A stretch of 64,000 nt of DNA from CAYWVR01 sp964461715 (GTDB taxonomy: Bacteria; Planctomycetota; Phycisphaerae; FEN-1346). Position 1 is the first letter of the stretch. Each line of letters starts with the position of its first letter. A program made the position numbers and the translations under genes. Below the pieces are notes generated by a model that worked only from the letters and a program-made list of their open reading frames with translations, did not search any database and was not told the origin of the DNA. This document shows, in pieces, positions 49,552 through 58,074 of the stretch. The stretch spans positions 91,918 through 155,917 of the forward strand of contig CAYWVR010000002.1 of NCBI GenBank assembly GCA_964461715.1, read 5' to 3'.

Positions 49552-50670
49552 TTACGGACGGGTCACGCCCAGCACCTGCCGCAGGACCCTCGTCTCCCCG
49601 TCGCGGACCACCTCGATCTCGACGATCTCGCCGGGCATCGAGGCCCGGACGGCGGCCGTGAGGTCGCGCGGCGTGGGGGTGGGTCGGCCGCCGAGCGAGC
49701 GGATGAGGTCCCCGACCTTGAGCCGCTTCGACTGCTGGGCCGCGCTGCCCCCCACAAAACCCCTCACGCGGACGCCCCCCTCGGCCGGGGCCATGCGAAT
49801 GCCGAGGTGCGCCGTGCGGCCTCGGCCCGGCTCCCACGGCAGCTCTTGCTCAAGGACCCATTTCCGCCACGCCGCGTCAATCGCATCGAGCGGCTCGCCC
49901 AGCGTCTCTTCGAGCGCCCGCCGCCCCGACCGGTCCGCCGCGTACCCCTCCCGGTAGGCCTCGTAGAACGGGCGGAGCTTCTCCGCCTGGTGCAGGTACA
50001 GCATCAGATACCGCAGCGCGCCATAGGCGAGCTCGGGGTCGCGCGCGAGGTCGGCGGGGTCGGTGGCCATCAGCGCCTCGAGGTCCGGAACACGGTCCTC
50101 GCGCAGGGCCCCCTGAAGCATCTTCAGGTCCGCCCCCGGGCCCACCTCGATCCGCCCCTCCCGGACCTTCGCCGACTGGAAGAGCGACGCCAGACCCTCG
50201 ATGATCCACGTCGGATGGCGCTGGCCGGCCGCCGCCTGATCGTTGTGATGCAGGGCGTGCGTGAACTCGTGCCGCAACGTGTCGGTCAGACTGATCGTCG
50301 TCAGGGTCCGAGTGGCCGCGTCATAGTAGCCGGCCATCCCGTCCGACGGGGCCTCGCGGCGATAGTCCGCCGCCGTCGGCACGACGACCACGATGTTCCA
50401 GCGGAGCGGCTTCGGGAAGAGATACGTCCGCTGGGCGTCGAAGTACGCCCCGAGCGTCCGCACCACGTAATCCGTGGCCCCGCGGTCGAGGGCCGAGACG
50501 TACACGATGTGGCGCTTCGCGTCGAGGCGCGTCTCGTAGCCCTGGCCATAGCGGGCGCGGGTGGCGTCCGCCAGGGCCTTGGCCTCGCGCGCCCGCTCGG
50601 CCTCCCCGCCGCGCGCCTCGGAGGCCAAACACGCCAAGGCCAACAGCGCTGCGATCCGGCGAACGGCCAT
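49552..50670 (-). CDS. Secreted gluzincin-type zinc peptidase with PDZ domain
   Basis: A 372-residue exported protein. A signal peptide (1-21) precedes a peptidase-MA-like domain with HEFTHALHH (zinc ligands His134 and His138, catalytic Glu135) and the third ligand Glu159 in WIIEGLASLF, 20-25 residues downstream as in gluzincins. From about residue 285 a PDZ domain follows (LGIRMAPAEGGVRVRGFVGGSAAQQSKRLKVGDLIRSLGG). The layout resembles DUF1570-like planctomycete peptidases. It could process surface proteins of the locus. It ends a minus-strand set with the VanZ-like and PQQ-type genes. Confidence 0.82.
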   Translation of the reverse strand: MAVRRIAALLALACLASEARGGEAERAREAKALADATRARYGQGYETRLDAKRHIVYVSALDRGATDYVVRTLGAYFDAQRTYLFPKPLRWNIVVVVPTAADYRREAPSDGMAGYYDAATRTLTTISLTDTLRHEFTHALHHNDQAAAGQRHPTWIIEGLASLFQSAKVREGRIEVGPGADLKMLQGALREDRVPDLEALMATDPADLARDPELAYGALRYLMLYLHQAEKLRPFYEAYREGYAADRSGRRALEETLGEPLDAIDAAWRKWVLEQELPWEPGRGRTAHLGIRMAPAEGGVRVRGFVGGSAAQQSKRLKVGDLIRSLGGRPTPTPRDLTAAVRASMPGEIVEIEVVRDGETRVLRQVLGVTRP

Positions 50671-50698
50671 ACCTGCCCCTCTCCTTCCTGCGCTGCCT

Positions 50699-53056
50699 CT
50701 AGGTCGACGCGAACGCCGCCTCCGGTTCCGGCTCGGGGCGCTCGATGAAGGTCCGGACGAACGGGCGATAGAGCATCGCGCCCGCCACGCCCCCCGCCGC
50801 CATGAGCGCCGCCGTCGTCAGGTCCGCCTCCTGGGGCGGGAAGCAGACGCGGCCCGCCTCGATGCCCGCGCCGTACACCGCCGCCGTCGCGCCGGCGGCC
50901 ATCCGCCCGAGCCACGTCCCGCCTCCCGCCACGCTCGCCAGCATCAGTCCCAGAACGACGACCGCCCCGACGTCGCGCAGAAGCTGGACCGTCGCCTCGA
51001 ACTCCGAGCTCCAGTACTGGTGGTAAAAGGGCACCCGCGCCACCGCCACCAGCCGCGCCCGGGCGCCCTCCTCCGGCCATTCGAACCCCAGCGGCTGCCA
51101 CTTGACCCAAAGAATCGCCACCGCCAGCGCAACCACCACGGCCAGCCGGGCCGCGTAGGCCAGCCCGCGCCACGGCCACGTCCGCGGATATGGCTCCACC
51201 GCCGCCGGACCGAAGTGCGTCGCCAACCATCCGCCCAGCCCGGCCCCGGCCGTCCCCAGGAGGACGTCGGTCGTGGCGGCGTAGCGGCTGTAGACAAAGA
51301 CCTGGAGCCCTTCGCCGACGAGGGTGAAGACAAACCCCGCCGCCACCGCCGCCGGGATCGGCCGCCACCGCCGCCACCACACCGTCGCCGCCAAGTACCC
51401 CACCGGCGCCAAGGCCGCCACCTCGATCATCGCCATGCACGCGAGGCTTGGCCGCAGGTCCGTCAGGGGCGCCAGATGCAGCCTCCCCAGCTCGAGCTTC
51501 CGCACAAGCTCCTCCTTCGCCACGACCAGGTCGTAGGGGAAGAGCTGGTAAAGGGCGAGCGCGACGACGTATCCGGCGAGGACATGGATCGCCCGTCGCC
51601 GCCGGTCCCGCTCGTGCCAGAGGCCCCGCACCCACTGCGTCACGCGTTCCCCGACCAGCATCCACAGGCCCACGCCCAGCACCGTCCCGATCGCTTCGGC
51701 GGCCAGGTCGTTCAGGCTGACGGTGCGCGGCGGGAAGTAAACCTGCACGAATTCGACCGCCAGGGCCACGAGCCATCCCCCCGCCACCACCGCCGCCGCC
51801 GGCACCCCACGCCCCGCGCGGCGCCGGTCACGCACGATGGCTCCCATCGCCAGGAACGCCAGGGGGACGTAGAGCACGAGGTTGGCCACGATATCCGCCC
51901 GCCGCTTGACCGGCAGGTCCATGTACCGGGCCCCCATGAACCGCGCCGCCGCCTCGCCCAGCGACACCGGCTCGTAATCGACCGGCACGAGGCTGCCGTA
52001 AACGACCAGGGCGAGGTAGACGACCAGAAAGCCGCCGTAGACGCGTTGCCGGGCGCCGGGGCCTTCCGTCTCGGTGCTCGCGTCAACGAGGGCCGGGGGC
52101 GATTCGGTTTCCGGCCCCGGCCCCACCAGCCGCAGCGCCGCCCACGCGCCACACGCCAGACACGCCGCCGCCGCCGCCTGCGCCAGCGACCAACCGTACA
52201 CGAGGCCCGCCTCGTCCGCACCGTCCATCGCGACGAGGCGCGCCGCCGGCACGCCGACCTCGTCGCCGCGCGGCGCCACCGCCAGGTTCAGGACGATCCA
52301 CCCGGCGACGGCCCAGACGGCGGTGGCCGCGCCGGCCCAGGCTGCCATCCCGGCGCGTCCCCGAGCCGCCCCCTCCGCCAGCGCCGCCGCGGCCAGCGCC
52401 GCCACCGCCAGACCTCCCGCCAGCATCAGGTCGCCCGGCACGGGCGCCGCCCGAAGCAACCCGCCCGGCTCGCCGCCCACCGTCTCGGACCCGGCGAGCA
52501 CCCACCGTCCAAGGACGAGCCACGGCAGCCCGACGAGCAAGAGCAAGAGCAGGCACGCGGGGACCCGGGCCCCCCGCAGCCGCGCCGGCGCCCCCACCGC
52601 GCCGCTCGCAAGCATCACCACCAGCACCGCGCCGCTCCCCGCCGCCAACGCCCCGAAGGTCGCGGGCGTCTCCGGCCCGGCGAGGCCCCGCCCCGTCGCC
52701 AGACGCACGCCGACCCACGTGCTCGCCGCGACGGCCCCGGCCCAGACCGGCAGCCCGAGGGCCAGCAAGGGCCGCTTGAGGAGCTGCAGTGCGATCCACG
52801 TCGACGTGAGCCCGACCCACACAACCGCCCCGGCGGCCACCGCGAGAGCCGCGCCGTCGCCTTCGCGTCCGACCAGGAGGCCCGCCCCCCGCCGCACCCA
52901 GCCGCCGGCGTCCTCGGCCGCGAGCGAGACCACCAGGACCGCCGCCGACACCGCGAGCCCGACCGCCCAGAGCGGTCCCCCAGCCGGCCTGCGATGCTCG
53001 TTCGCCTCGGCCCTCACGATGGCCCCAAGCCTACCGGCGCCGCCCTTCCGCCGCAA
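50699..53056 (-). CDS. Large membrane protein with multiple VanZ-like modules
   Basis: A 785-residue polytopic protein with about 18-20 hydrophobic segments. From about residue 345 three VanZ-like modules can be seen: DIVANLVLYVPLAFLAMG...VEFVQVYFPPRTVSLNDLAAEAIGTVLG; then LVGEGLQVFVYSRYAATTDVLLGTAGAGLGG; and a weaker YGAGIEAGRVCFPPQEADLTTAALMAAGGVAG. Typical VanZ proteins have one such module and about 160 residues. The first 340 residues are Ala/Val/Gly-rich helices of unknown type. The TTG at 53056 is uncertain; GTG at 53014 is an alternative. VanZ confers low-level teicoplanin resistance elsewhere, but a transport or envelope role is more likely here. Confidence 0.75.
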   Translation of the reverse strand: MRRKGGAGRLGAIVRAEANEHRRPAGGPLWAVGLAVSAAVLVVSLAAEDAGGWVRRGAGLLVGREGDGAALAVAAGAVVWVGLTSTWIALQLLKRPLLALGLPVWAGAVAASTWVGVRLATGRGLAGPETPATFGALAAGSGAVLVVMLASGAVGAPARLRGARVPACLLLLLLVGLPWLVLGRWVLAGSETVGGEPGGLLRAAPVPGDLMLAGGLAVAALAAAALAEGAARGRAGMAAWAGAATAVWAVAGWIVLNLAVAPRGDEVGVPAARLVAMDGADEAGLVYGWSLAQAAAAACLACGAWAALRLVGPGPETESPPALVDASTETEGPGARQRVYGGFLVVYLALVVYGSLVPVDYEPVSLGEAAARFMGARYMDLPVKRRADIVANLVLYVPLAFLAMGAIVRDRRRAGRGVPAAAVVAGGWLVALAVEFVQVYFPPRTVSLNDLAAEAIGTVLGVGLWMLVGERVTQWVRGLWHERDRRRRAIHVLAGYVVALALYQLFPYDLVVAKEELVRKLELGRLHLAPLTDLRPSLACMAMIEVAALAPVGYLAATVWWRRWRPIPAAVAAGFVFTLVGEGLQVFVYSRYAATTDVLLGTAGAGLGGWLATHFGPAAVEPYPRTWPWRGLAYAARLAVVVALAVAILWVKWQPLGFEWPEEGARARLVAVARVPFYHQYWSSEFEATVQLLRDVGAVVVLGLMLASVAGGGTWLGRMAAGATAAVYGAGIEAGRVCFPPQEADLTTAALMAAGGVAGAMLYRPFVRTFIERPEPEPEAAFAST

Positions 53057-53071
53057 CCGCCCGCCGGTGCG

Positions 53072-56000
53072 TCACTCCGCCTCCTGGGCCGCCAGAAGCG
53101 CCCGCGCCCGTGCCGCGAGGTCCGTCTCCGGCAGGGCTCGCACGATCCACCCGATCCGGTCGCGGCGAGCGCGGATCTGCTCAAGCCAAGTCCGGCGGAC
53201 CTTCGCGGGATGCTTGGCCTCCGCCAGCGCCGGCGAGAGATGGAATTGGGGCGCCGACGCCATCACGCCGCCCGACGCCGGGAACCGCTTCGGCAGATCG
53301 CCGACCGGCCCCGTCGCCAGGCCGCCCACGGACGTCAACGACCAGCCCTTGCTTCCCGGCCTCACCCGCACCGCCAGCACGTGGCGCCCGGCCGCGAGGT
53401 CAACGCCGAACGTGTGGGCCGTGACCATCGTCGGCGCCTTCGCGTTCCCGGCCTTGAGCGTGTCGTAGACGAGCTTGCCGTCGACGTACCAGGCCATGAA
53501 CCAGTCCGCCGCCGCGTTCACGATAAGCCGCCCGTCGGCCGGACACGTGATCTCGCCGAAGCAGTACGCCACCCGGTCCTGCGGCACGCGCGTGACCTTC
53601 TGTCCCGGCGCGGAGGCCACAAGCGGCGCAAGGTCCAACGTCGGCCCCTCCGCCGCCAGCCGGACGCACGGGACCGCCGAGTCGCCGACCTCGGTCTCCT
53701 CGGCGGTCGGCACGCGGCGGAGCGCGTCTCCCTCGATCCGGGCGCCGGCCTGGGGCATGGGACCGAGGCAGTGCCAGACCTTCGGCCAGCCCACGTCCGC
53801 GAGGACTCCCGCCGCCCGGGCCGCGGCCACGTCCACCGGAAGCTGGACGTCGCGCCGGCCCGAGAGGTCGGGCTGCACCCGCACCAGGAGCGGATACCGG
53901 CCCGGCTCGAGCCGCACCGGCTCGCCCGGGGCCATCGCCTTCCCGCCGATCCAGGCCTCCACGGCCGGGCGAGGCATGGTGGAGTAGACGAGCCGGTCGC
54001 GACCGTTGGCGAGCACCGTGAAGAAGTAAAGCACGCCCCGGTCCTGGCCGTCCAGAAGGGCCTCGGCGTCGATCCGCCGGACCGTCGTCCGGAGTTGCCA
54101 ATCGTCCAGCCGCCCGTCGTTGCGGAACGACGTGAGGCTCGTCACGTGCTTCGGTTCCAGGGGAACCCACCGCCGCGCGGTGCCTGCCACATCGAGTTTT
54201 GTCCCGGCCTTGGGCAACGGCTCGCCCGAGAGCGGCGGCGCGTCGGCCGGGGCGTCCTGCGGGAACGGACCCGCCACCAGCCACCCCGTGATCGTCTCGC
54301 CGGGCTCGAGCGGCACGACGGGCGTCGCCTCGTCGGGCGCGTCCGCCAGGGGCGGCAGCGCCGGCGGCGGCTCGGGCGGCTCGGGAACCATCCCCGCCAG
54401 GACCGTCCGGGCCACACGCTCGTCCTGCCACGCCCGGCCCTCCCGGGTCCGGGCGGCGATGCAGACGATCTCATCCCCGCGGCACATATACATTCGGTCG
54501 CCATCGAAGACGAGCGGTCCCTGGATTCGCGGGGCCGGGTTGCGCGAGACGAGGTACGGCTCCGGCCCCGCCCGAAGGACCACCACCTCCCGCTCCTCGG
54601 GCGTGCCCCCCGTGTGGGCCCCACCGCGACCGTCCGCCACGAACAGGTACGCGCCCGCCCGCACCGGCTGCGTGTGCACGTTCCCGCCGCGAAGCACCGG
54701 GTTCATCCACCCGACGGTCGCCCCCGTCGCCGGGTCGAAGAAGTCGAGCGACACGACCGAGGCCGGGCAATGCTTGGCATGCTCCGGGGCGAGGCGCGTC
54801 GTGTAGACGAGCCGGTCGGCGGCCAGGGTGCTGCCCGGCCCCCCCGCCGCGAACGCGTGGAGCCGCTGCCCGCGCCAGAGCAGACGATGACCCACTTGGC
54901 CATCGGCGTCGATCCAGACCCGAGCGGCCGCCCGGCCTCCCTCGAACGTCGAGTAGAGCGTGTCGCCGCGCACGTCCACCCCGGCCCAGTCCCACGGCCC
55001 GAGGTCGAGCCGCGGGGGAATGGTCTCGCCGCCGGCCGCGTCGATCACCTCGCCGCTGCGGGTCACGAGCAGGTCGCGCGGTCCGGCCGGTCCGGCCAGG
55101 CGCAGGCAATAGGCTCCTCCCACAAACCGTCCCTCGGCGGTCCGCGCCCAGCGGACTTCCGAGGAGACGGCGTCGAGGGCGACGACCGGATGCCCGTCCG
55201 ACTTCTTCGCGAACGCCAGCCCGAAGCACCGCCCCCCGCCACGCGGCGGGGCGCCCTCCAGGATGAGCCGGTCGCCCACGCGGCCCAGGACGACGTCGGC
55301 CATGCCGGTCGCGAGAATCCACTTCCGCTCGCCCGCCACGTCGTAGCATGCCGCCGCCCCGGTCCCGTGCGCCACCCACACGTGCCGCCCGTCGGTCACA
55401 GGACCGGCGCTGCGGATGCGGCCGTAACCGTCCTCCTTTGCCCCGATGAACCCAAGATCGCGGAACACTTGGAGCCGTGCCTTGGCGTCGGCCTTCTGCC
55501 ACGCCTCGAAGGCGACCTCGTCGCTCAGCTCCAGCACGTTCGTCTCGCGCCGCCACAACTCGCGGCCGGTCGCGGCGTCCAGGCAAAGGAGGGTGTGCGG
55601 GGCGGCACAGACGAACAGGCGGTCCCCGGCCACGGCCACGGGCGGCGTCCGGGACGGCACCGTCACCGTCATGCCCGAGCTCGAGATACTCGACTCGACG
55701 CGCCGCGCGGCCACGTGCATCGACGCGCGCCACAGAACGTTCGTACCCGCCTCCAGGTCCCAGGCGAGCGGCGGGTCGGCCTCCGGATCGATGGGAGGGA
55801 GCGAGTCTGCGGCGGGCGCCTCGGCGTCGGGCGGCACGCCGGCGAGGGGCCGGCCTCGCGTGCACATCGTCACGCGGAGCGACGATTCGCCACGGTCGTC
55901 ACGGCAACGGATGAGCAGACGGTTCACGCCCTTCGCCAGAGAAACTTTGACAACGGCCGGTCCGCACCGATGGTGGCCCCACTCCCGCTCCTCGTCCATC

Positions 56001-57730
56001 CAGACCGGACGCCCGTTGACCCAGAGGACGGCGTAATCGGCCGCGTCGAGGCCGAGCCATACTTCCCGGGCCGCGTCGCTCGCGACCTCGGCGGCCGCGT
56101 ACCAGAGGGCGTCGCCCTGGCCGGGACCGCGGATCGTCCCCTCCTCGGTCTCGACCCGCTGCCAGACGAGCGGCGTTTCAGCACCGGCGGCATAGGCGGC
56201 CCCGAAGGCGGGGACGAGGTCCGGAACATTCCCTGGCCCGGGGTCGAAACCCGCCGGCTGCGGCAGGGGCCCGAGCACGCGCCATCCGTCGACGTACTGC
56301 CACCGCTGCGGCCCGGGCCGGCCGGTCTCGCCCGGCACACGATTCGGGGCCTCGTCCGCCGAGGGCAGCGCGCGGAGCGCGTAGTACGGACCGAAGTGCG
56401 GGTCGGCGGGCCTCGACCGGCCGCGCTCGACCTCCGGCACGGTCGCCTCGGCGCGCTCGGCGGCCTCGCGGACGCGCCCGATCCATGCATCTCTGGCGTC
56501 CGCCTGCTCGGCCGGCCACTCGGGCGCCGGAAGCGTCGCCCGCGCCAGGGCACGACGCAGGGGGTACGGGTAATGCGCGAGGGCGACCTCCAACGCACGG
56601 ACCCGGGCATAGACCGCGGCCGCCAGTTCCGCCGACTCGGCGTCGGCCGGGGGCGCGAGGAGCGACGCGCCGTCGTCCTCCGCCGCCGCCAGGCCGCCCT
56701 CGACCCGACCGGCATAGGTCCCCATCTCGCCGCTCGCGCGATACATGCCCTCCACCGCCCGGAGCACGCGGCCGTTGATCGAGCCCGTCCATTCGGCCGG
56801 CCCCTCGCGCACGTTGCGTCCCTTGCTCTGGCCGATGACCTTGATGTCCTCGGTGGCGGTGACCGTCGCCTTGAAGGTGCCCGAGACGCCTCGCCCGTCG
56901 ACCGCCGCGTCGATCGTGTACGCGACGTGCTGGACGCGCCGCGGATACCACGGGTCGGGGACCCAACGGATGCGAAGCGTCCCGGTGAGCCGCTCGCCGT
57001 CCAAGGCCAGGTCCGAGACGTCGAGATCGTGGACGGACGCGTTCCACGTCGGTGCGAGGACCCGCGGCCGGTCCCAGGCGCGGCGGGGCAGCCGGAATAC
57101 GAGACGGGCAGGCTTGCCGTCGATCGCATCGGCGAGATCGAGCTCCACGCGACGGACATCGGGCCGAACACGGGCGTCGAGCCGGAACTGCTGCCGCCGC
57201 TCCTTCCGGTGATCCACGATCCGCCACTTGTCCAGGAGCGACCATCGCCCGTCGACAGTCATCAGATGCTTGCCGCCCGGCTTCATCCGCTCATCCCGGA
57301 GCCAGTCGATGCGAAAGACCGCCTCGAACGTGCCGCCAACCCGCCCGCCGTCGAGCTCGAGGCCGGTGGGGTCGACCGGGTGGACGATCTTATCGCGGTC
57401 GGTGCTCTGGACACCGGAGCGGTGAAGATACGAGAACTTCTCCTTTTGCGTCTCCTGCCGCCAGTACGGGACGACCGCGCGGGCCGGGTGCCACCGTCCG
57501 CCGCGCCGCCGGAGCGTCATCCGGACCTCCTCCTCGTCGGCCCCTTCGCCGAAAACGAGGAACAGATCGGCCCCCGGCTCCACCGCGGCGTCGGCCCGCA
57601 CACGCGCCTCAAACGCCGCGAGAAGCCGATCGCGCACCGCCGCCAGTGCCGCGAGGTCCTCGCTCACGCCTGCTCCCGCCGCGCTCGCCACCAGCGCGAG
57701 CGCCGTCGCCGTCGTCAGAACCTGTCGCAT
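53072..57730 (-). CDS. Giant secreted PQQ-propeller protein with jelly-roll-like domains
   Basis: A 1552-residue exported protein with a signal peptide (MRQVLTTATALALVASAAGAG). The central part carries PQQ-enzyme-like propeller blades (FVCAAPHTLLCLDAATGRELWRRET; VVSLDFFDPATGATVGWMNP; LVFDGDRMYMCRGDEIVCI). Before and after them are beta-sandwich segments of the kind found in glycosidases (EVWLGLDAADYAVLWVNGRPVW...VKVSLAKGVNRLLIRCRDD; FMAWYVDGKLVYDTLKAG...HVLAVRVRPG). The N-terminal 400 residues repeat a beta domain (LTGTLRIRW, VSGTFKATV). AAAGGA just upstream supports this ATG over one six codons earlier. No catalytic residues are evident. It ends 15 bases before the VanZ-like gene. Confidence 0.78.
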   Translation of the reverse strand: MRQVLTTATALALVASAAGAGVSEDLAALAAVRDRLLAAFEARVRADAAVEPGADLFLVFGEGADEEEVRMTLRRRGGRWHPARAVVPYWRQETQKEKFSYLHRSGVQSTDRDKIVHPVDPTGLELDGGRVGGTFEAVFRIDWLRDERMKPGGKHLMTVDGRWSLLDKWRIVDHRKERRQQFRLDARVRPDVRRVELDLADAIDGKPARLVFRLPRRAWDRPRVLAPTWNASVHDLDVSDLALDGERLTGTLRIRWVPDPWYPRRVQHVAYTIDAAVDGRGVSGTFKATVTATEDIKVIGQSKGRNVREGPAEWTGSINGRVLRAVEGMYRASGEMGTYAGRVEGGLAAAEDDGASLLAPPADAESAELAAAVYARVRALEVALAHYPYPLRRALARATLPAPEWPAEQADARDAWIGRVREAAERAEATVPEVERGRSRPADPHFGPYYALRALPSADEAPNRVPGETGRPGPQRWQYVDGWRVLGPLPQPAGFDPGPGNVPDLVPAFGAAYAAGAETPLVWQRVETEEGTIRGPGQGDALWYAAAEVASDAAREVWLGLDAADYAVLWVNGRPVWMDEEREWGHHRCGPAVVKVSLAKGVNRLLIRCRDDRGESSLRVTMCTRGRPLAGVPPDAEAPAADSLPPIDPEADPPLAWDLEAGTNVLWRASMHVAARRVESSISSSGMTVTVPSRTPPVAVAGDRLFVCAAPHTLLCLDAATGRELWRRETNVLELSDEVAFEAWQKADAKARLQVFRDLGFIGAKEDGYGRIRSAGPVTDGRHVWVAHGTGAAACYDVAGERKWILATGMADVVLGRVGDRLILEGAPPRGGGRCFGLAFAKKSDGHPVVALDAVSSEVRWARTAEGRFVGGAYCLRLAGPAGPRDLLVTRSGEVIDAAGGETIPPRLDLGPWDWAGVDVRGDTLYSTFEGGRAAARVWIDADGQVGHRLLWRGQRLHAFAAGGPGSTLAADRLVYTTRLAPEHAKHCPASVVSLDFFDPATGATVGWMNPVLRGGNVHTQPVRAGAYLFVADGRGGAHTGGTPEEREVVVLRAGPEPYLVSRNPAPRIQGPLVFDGDRMYMCRGDEIVCIAARTREGRAWQDERVARTVLAGMVPEPPEPPPALPPLADAPDEATPVVPLEPGETITGWLVAGPFPQDAPADAPPLSGEPLPKAGTKLDVAGTARRWVPLEPKHVTSLTSFRNDGRLDDWQLRTTVRRIDAEALLDGQDRGVLYFFTVLANGRDRLVYSTMPRPAVEAWIGGKAMAPGEPVRLEPGRYPLLVRVQPDLSGRRDVQLPVDVAAARAAGVLADVGWPKVWHCLGPMPQAGARIEGDALRRVPTAEETEVGDSAVPCVRLAAEGPTLDLAPLVASAPGQKVTRVPQDRVAYCFGEITCPADGRLIVNAAADWFMAWYVDGKLVYDTLKAGNAKAPTMVTAHTFGVDLAAGRHVLAVRVRPGSKGWSLTSVGGLATGPVGDLPKRFPASGGVMASAPQFHLSPALAEAKHPAKVRRTWLEQIRARRDRIGWIVRALPETDLAARARALLAAQEAE

Positions 57731-58074
57731 GCCTGTTCCTTTGCTCATTCGCCGTTCCCGGGTGGGGCCCCGCCGGCGCCGCGGAACTTCTGCCTGCCGA
57801 CGAGAAACGCCCCACCCATGCCGGTCGAGAGGGTCAGATGGACAAGCCGTCGCACCGACCGGCCGCTCGCCTCCCACTCGCCGAGGGCGGCGCCAAGCAT
57901 CGTTCGCAGCACATCGGCTCTCCTCGCAGAAAGCGGCCCACACGGTTCAACCCGCCGGCGCGGCGGCCGTTTCCCCGGATTCCAGAGGCCGCATCCCGCC
58001 TCCCTGCGGTTATAAGGGGACGCCGGCGCCGCACGGAGGGCCCGGCCGCATCCGGAACGCAGGCAGAGGACTCG
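57731..58074. promoter_or_regulatory. Divergent promoter region between the PQQ-type and heparinase-like genes
   Basis: A 344-base gap between two divergent starts, so it should hold promoters for both. A TATAAG near 58011-58016 could be a -10 element for the plus-strand gene, with no clear -35. For the minus strand I see no good match. Ribosome sites are AAAGGA (minus) and AGAGG (plus). Confidence 0.35.

Noticed and set aside
50561..58015. A 2484-codon open frame on the plus strand opposite the peptidase, VanZ and PQQ-type genes
   Set aside because: It is low-complexity Arg/Pro/His-rich sequence without domains and is explained by extreme third-position GC in the genes on the other strand.
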